NCBI RefSeq assembly: GCF_021245985.1
Contig: NZ_JAJQXA010000011.1
Location: 124,001 to 188,000, forward strand
From: Flavobacterium soyae
GTDB lineage: Bacteria; Bacteroidota; Bacteroidia; Flavobacteriales; Flavobacteriaceae
Direction of reading: 5' to 3'
DNA: 64,000 nucleotides
Numbering within the stretch: position 1 is the first letter of the stretch; each line of letters begins with the position of its first letter. Positions 60,745 through 64,000 of the stretch are shown piece after piece. A model generated the notes under the pieces. That model was given only the letters and a program-made list of their open reading frames with translations, did not search any database and had not been told where the DNA came from. The translations under genes and the position numbers were made by a program.

Positions 60745-61229
60745 CCAATTCTTTTCAGAACATTCACGGGTGGGCGTGATTCTCCACTTGAATTACACCA
60801 CCCAACTTCTTTACCTTCTAATGCATCAATTATTTTATCTGAATTCCAACCTACTAAGCCATCTCCATATTTTTCTAAATTTTCAGGAATATCGGCATCT
60901 TTACCTCCATGCATAAATACGCCAATAATTCTTTTACCTAGTTTTGACGCTTGCTCAATCTCCCAATTAACCCATTCTCTAGAGTGCGTTTGTGAACCAA
61001 TAAGAACCACAACAGTTCCTGCCCAACGCATTTTCATAGTTAATAACCTTTCAAGAGTTGCTTTCGGAATTTGTTTGTTTTCCAAACGTTCCTTGTTTTT
61101 TTCTTTAGTTATTCTTATAGAGCTATTGCGTAAATCATAGTCTTTACCTTTTAATAATTTTGTAAAATCACTTACAGACTGATCATCCTTATGATGATGA
61201 CTAATAAAAACATTTTTAGACGTACTCAT
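60735..61229 (-). CDS. ThsB-like TIR protein
   Basis: This 164-aa protein is a MTH538/ThsB-type TIR: NVFISHHHKDDQSVSDFTKL (6-25), GTVVVLIGSQTHSREWVNWE with Glu 90 as the probable catalytic residue, GKRIIGVFMHGGKDADIPE. The tail (VGWNSDKIIDALEG) matches ThsB-like ends. It is the canonical sensor half of Thoeris, but no ThsA (SIR2-SLOG) is present here. It is three bases from the upstream HMUDK-like gene. Confidence 0.87.
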   Translation of the reverse strand: MSTSKNVFISHHHKDDQSVSDFTKLLKGKDYDLRNSSIRITKEKNKERLENKQIPKATLERLLTMKMRWAGTVVVLIGSQTHSREWVNWEIEQASKLGKRIIGVFMHGGKDADIPENLEKYGDGLVGWNSDKIIDALEGKEVGWCNSSGESRPPVNVLKRIGCQ

Positions 61230-61232
61230 TTC

Positions 61233-62243
61233 TTAAATTTTTTCATTAATACCCCACTTAGGAGGAAAGAAATAATCAATTTGATTCTTATCTTTCAAAA
61301 TAAATTTTTGTTTAATACGTGTCCTATTTGAAAGGCCAATAATATCTGGATGAAACACCCTAGAATATTTATCTACTTCACAAAAAACATTTTGACAATC
61401 GATTAATTGTAAATCTCTTCCCCATAAATTTTTAAAACTAATGCTTAATCTCTCAAATTCACTAAATTGATTATCAGCCATCATTTTAATGATATCCTCG
61501 AAATTATAATTACCTAAATCTTTAAAACATTTTATTATACCATCTTTAGCACCAGGTCCTGCTTTTACGAATTCCATCTCACTAAAATTAGTTAATGAAC
61601 TATAATTAATATCTATTGCATATTGATAAGCTAAAAAATCTCCAATTGTTGGATATGACAAGAAAATTTTAAAAACTTCATCCATATTTTTAGCATCTCT
61701 TATTTTTTCAGCAATATTATTCTTTAGCATTACTTCAATTAACTTCAAATGATTTTGATGCTTTCTTTCGTAGTCAAAATTTGATTTTCCTGAAGCCATA
61801 ATATATGCTGCAGAATATATCGAAACTTTATTTTTTAATAATTCTGATAGTAGTTTATCATATTTAAAAAATGCATAATTTTTAAATGTAATTTCTCCAA
61901 GTTCTTCTTCTAAAAATTCCCAAGTTGAAATTTTATTGAAAATTTTAAATAAAATTATTCGAAAGAACAATTCATCTGGTTCTTGACTACCTTTATATAT
62001 AACATTCTTAATTAAATATTGACTTACTCGGTCTGTTGCTCGATAAACATTTGTAAATTTATAATCATTTAATATAGGATCTTTTGACCACGGAAATTTC
62101 TCATTTTTATTTAATCTTTTAAAAAAAATATTCTGTCTTTCAGCTAAAAAATTCCAGTATGTATCATAAACAATACTTGGTTTAGGTTTTATTTTTTTAT
62201 TAAATATTAAAACAGAATTTGATCTAAGAGTACTTTTTGTCAT
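61233..62243 (-). CDS. HMUDK_hel/thymine pyrophosphorylase-like helical protein
   Basis: This 336-aa helical protein matches the 5-hydroxymethyl-dU DNA kinase helical domain/alpha-glutamyl-putrescinyl-thymine pyrophosphorylase group: YDTYWNFLAERQNIFFKR (about 25-43), FPWSKDPILNDYKFTNVYRA (about 49-68), TDRVSQYLIKN, and a helix-hairpin-helix-like FVKAGPGAKDGIIKCF (about 225-240) as in DNA glycosylase folds. Relatives act in phage thymidine hypermodification. In a bacterial TIR operon it could instead recognise or remove such bases, in line with glycosylase-type defence proteins. The catalytic residues are not clear to me. Confidence 0.75.
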   Translation of the reverse strand: MTKSTLRSNSVLIFNKKIKPKPSIVYDTYWNFLAERQNIFFKRLNKNEKFPWSKDPILNDYKFTNVYRATDRVSQYLIKNVIYKGSQEPDELFFRIILFKIFNKISTWEFLEEELGEITFKNYAFFKYDKLLSELLKNKVSIYSAAYIMASGKSNFDYERKHQNHLKLIEVMLKNNIAEKIRDAKNMDEVFKIFLSYPTIGDFLAYQYAIDINYSSLTNFSEMEFVKAGPGAKDGIIKCFKDLGNYNFEDIIKMMADNQFSEFERLSISFKNLWGRDLQLIDCQNVFCEVDKYSRVFHPDIIGLSNRTRIKQKFILKDKNQIDYFFPPKWGINEKI

Positions 62244-62262
62244 TTACTAATTTCTTTAAAAC

Positions 62263-63147
62263 TTAACTTTTACCAAGATAAATAAGTTTTTTATTTTTAA
62301 TACTAACTAAAACCCTTCCTCCATTATTTGTTTTTAATTCATTAAAAACTTTATATGAATTTATTATAGCTGTTTCCCACTGTTTTTGAGTACAATTTTT
62401 AACTTCAATTCCACTAACTAACTTTTGAATAGTTTTTAGCACTTCACTATCTACGTTATCGCTGTACTTAAAAAGCTGATGATCTACTGCGAAACTATAA
62501 ATGTATAGACTTATAAGCTCTTCAGTTATTGCAGCACGAGCTCCATCTTCAACTTCATCAGTGGCTGAATGACTTTTTCTTTTAATACCCATTAATTTTC
62601 TAATAACAGGGGACCATCCCAAAAAAGCAACATAACCAAAATGAAAAATATCGTGAAACCTATAACTATCTTCTTTATGAGAATTATCGGTTATATCGTT
62701 TCCTAATTGTTTTTCTGTTGTATTATTCATCACCCTCACCTTACTTTTTCCTTCTTCATCAATAATTAAAAACTCAACCTCAAACTCTCTTGGAAATTGC
62801 TCCGATTCGGGATAATCATTGTCGTAAATAATAAAATTTTCAGATTGTTCTAAATCAAATCTGTCTTTAATTTTATTTAAATTACTTTTAGCAATATCTT
62901 CTAAAGATAAATTATTCTCTGTAGCAATAGTAGAAATGTACCAAAGAACATCCCCTAGTTCTTCTTCAAGCTTATTTGTATAATTAGTGTAAGCATTCCC
63001 ATCTCGCAAATTTTTTTTCAATTCAGTTAAAACTGAACCTGCTTCACCAATCAAACCTAAAAAAGGAACAATTTTATTCGCTTCTTTTCCTTTAATATAA
63101 TCTTGAATTGTTTTTTTTGCCTTTAACTGATATTCTGAAAATAACAT
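62263..63147 (-). CDS. MazG-like pyrophosphohydrolase with MazG_C domain
   Basis: This 294-aa protein starts with a MazG-type domain (about 1-105): GLIGEAGSVLTELKK (31-45) and EEELGDVLWYISTIA (61-75). The canonical ExxE...ExxD has Glu 35, Glu 63 and Asp 66, but the second Glu is Ser 38 (EAGS), so activity may be altered. The second half (about 130-294; FHDIFHFGYVAFLGWSPVIR, DEVEDGARAAITEELISLY) matches the MazG C-terminal family tied to modified-nucleotide systems. It is the first gene of the eight-gene operon and may hydrolyse, or sense, modified dNTPs. Confidence 0.82.
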   Translation of the reverse strand: MLFSEYQLKAKKTIQDYIKGKEANKIVPFLGLIGEAGSVLTELKKNLRDGNAYTNYTNKLEEELGDVLWYISTIATENNLSLEDIAKSNLNKIKDRFDLEQSENFIIYDNDYPESEQFPREFEVEFLIIDEEGKSKVRVMNNTTEKQLGNDITDNSHKEDSYRFHDIFHFGYVAFLGWSPVIRKLMGIKRKSHSATDEVEDGARAAITEELISLYIYSFAVDHQLFKYSDNVDSEVLKTIQKLVSGIEVKNCTQKQWETAIINSYKVFNELKTNNGGRVLVSIKNKKLIYLGKS

Positions 63148-63449
63148 AACTTATGATATTATTGATTTGACTTTTATTGCTCTTGAATATTCTAAAATTT
63201 TATGGATCACAGTCTATAGATAAATTATGATACTATTTATAATTTTACATTAGGCGAATATCTATATTTTTCAATTCTTTTGATTACGGAAAACCGTAAT
63301 TCATACAATATTAATTTACAAGCAATTATAACACTAAAATTAAGATCAACACTAAGTATTTATACGGTTTTTTTTTATGCAATTTTTTAATAATTATACA
63401 TTATTTTTATAAATTGTTAACAAGCATTTCCTCAGTAATAATAAATAAA
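63148..63449. other. Divergent promoter region of defence operon
   Basis: It separates the minus-strand TIR operon from the plus-strand GIY-YIG gene. It is very AT-rich and holds one clear palindrome (63283-63300). I see no other feature. Confidence 0.5.
63283..63300. promoter_or_regulatory. Palindrome ATTACGG-aaaa-CCGTAAT
   Basis: A perfect 7+4+7 inverted repeat 136 bases before the MazG start and 150 before the GIY-YIG start. It is a possible operator for either. The core TACGG/CCGTA is shared with the palindrome at 52690-52712. Confidence 0.5.
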
Positions 63450-64000
63450 TTGCATAACATATTGGAAGAATTTAAAAAAGGGAAGTTCCCAGAAGATATT
63501 AAAGAACTTATTCAAAAATGCGAAAACTTAGCTTTACAAATACAAACAGCTTTCTTAAATAAAAACTGTATTTTAATAAAAGATTTATATCTGGAGAATA
63601 AAGGTCATAAACAAAAAGACTTTTTAAATAAGTTAGGAATTGAATGCAATGCATTTTTGAAGACAAAAAACATAAATAAGAACGAAGTAAAAGGTTTGTA
63701 TATTTTTGGAGATCTAAATACAGAAAATATCTTTGAGCCAATCTATATTGGAATTTCAAGAACAGTTTTTCGAAGGTTATATCAGCATACATGGGGTAAA
63801 AAACACAATGAAGCTTCCCTAGCATATTTAATGGCTAAAACAAGATTACAGTATATAGAAAATAGAAATACTTTATCAGTTTCAGAATTAGAACAAGAAC
63901 AATCAAAAATTAAAAATTTTAGAGTAATCGTTATTCCAGAAGAAAATGATTATGATTTATATTTTATGGAAGTTTATTTGGCTGGAAAATTAAAAACAAA
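63450..64000 (+). CDS. GIY-YIG-like nuclease domain protein, truncated by right edge
   Basis: An open frame runs from about 63450 to the window end. No ATG is available near the start; TTG at 63450 (or 63414) is the likely initiation codon. After about 85 helical residues (HNILEEFKKGKFPEDIKELI) comes the GIY-YIG outline: KGLYIFGDLNTENIFEPIYI (GLYIF then YIGIS) followed by TVFRRLYQHTWG with the catalytic Arg and the HNEASLAYLMA helix. Only 183 residues are visible, and the metal-binding Glu may be the one in FMEVYLAG. It is divergent from the TIR operon, and GIY-YIG nucleases are common in defence islands. Confidence 0.75.
   Translation, partial: MHNILEEFKKGKFPEDIKELIQKCENLALQIQTAFLNKNCILIKDLYLENKGHKQKDFLNKLGIECNAFLKTKNINKNEVKGLYIFGDLNTENIFEPIYIGISRTVFRRLYQHTWGKKHNEASLAYLMAKTRLQYIENRNTLSVSELEQEQSKIKNFRVIVIPEENDYDLYFMEVYLAGKLKT

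Noticed and set aside
56666..61229. Calling the locus a standard Thoeris system
   Set aside because: ThsB-like TIRs are present, but no ThsA with SIR2-SLOG or membrane-macro effector, and several extra families are in the operon.
56666..63147. CBASS or Pycsar interpretation
   Set aside because: No CD-NTase, cyclase, E2/JAB or effector of those systems was seen.
63508..63825. 105-aa minus-strand frame at the right edge
   Set aside because: It mirrors the GIY-YIG frame on the plus strand, which has recognisable motifs; the minus frame has none.
1..64000. Prophage or integrative element boundaries
   Set aside because: No integrase, tRNA gene or direct-repeat attachment pair was seen; AT-rich ends suggest transfer but give no borders.

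Overview
The window reads as chromosome of an AT-rich Bacteroidota bacterium, most likely Flavobacterium or a close relative. The signs are SusC/SusD pairs, ECF sigma/FecR regulation of TonB-dependent receptors, a type IX secretion (T9SS) C-terminal signal, lipoproteins with Bacteroidota-style lipoboxes, TAnnTTTG-type -7 promoter elements, and intergenic hairpin repeats. No rRNA, tRNA, integrase, transposase or CRISPR array was seen.

Layout. (1) 1-9.6 kb: two adjacent RiPP (ribosomally made, modified peptide) loci. The left one, on the minus strand, has a GG-leader precursor, an alpha/beta hydrolase, a ThiF-like E1 enzyme and a truncated gene. The right one, on the plus strand, has a membrane TPR-AraC regulator, a 54-aa GG-leader precursor, a lipoprotein S8 protease and a split LanB dehydratase. 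Near-identical palindromes flank the regulator gene. (2) 9.7-11.4 kb: small genes and an adenylate-cyclase remnant. (3) 11.4-21.3 kb: an ECF sigma/FecR/TonB receptor locus with exported lipoproteins, a T9SS cargo protein and an S41 protease. (4) 21.5-31.4 kb: a P-loop kinase, then a second ECF/FecR/SusC/SusD locus ending in a phosphodiesterase-alkaline phosphatase fusion, probably for organophosphate scavenging. (5) 31.7-38.9 kb: ordinary small regulators and enzymes (HxlR/NmrA, GH97, DoxX, TetR/MFS). (6) 39.7-47.7 kb: a run of eight mostly oxidative cytoplasmic enzymes: an FAD-SLDH-type small subunit with a GMC/Fe-S dehydrogenase, a VioB-like ferritin fold, an ABM monooxygenase, a beta-barrel protein, a double Dabb protein, a BBE-type flavoprotein and a cupin. 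It looks like an uncharacterised oxidative pathway. (7) 47.8-55.1 kb: TetR/SDR with matching operators, an L,D-transpeptidase, a TPR histidine kinase/response regulator/small lipoprotein module, and a class V aminotransferase. (8) 55.1-56.6 kb: a decayed region with a SAM-I riboswitch that has no intact downstream gene, a TlpA-like remnant, REP-like hairpins and a possible new structured RNA. (9) 56.7-63.1 kb: a tight eight-gene operon (MazG/MazG_C, HMUDK/thymine-pyrophosphorylase-like helical protein, ThsB-like TIR, Nmad2, TIR, DUF3892-TIR, double TIR, SLOG), facing a GIY-YIG nuclease cut by the right edge.

The most promising candidate for an undescribed system is region 9. It combines five TIR or TIR-like modules and a SLOG ligand-sensor with three families tied to modified DNA bases or nucleotides. 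It could be a Thoeris-like immune system triggered by modified phage DNA or nucleotides. The next candidates are the paired RiPP loci and the oxidative cluster. All assignments come from reading motifs by eye; no database search was run.
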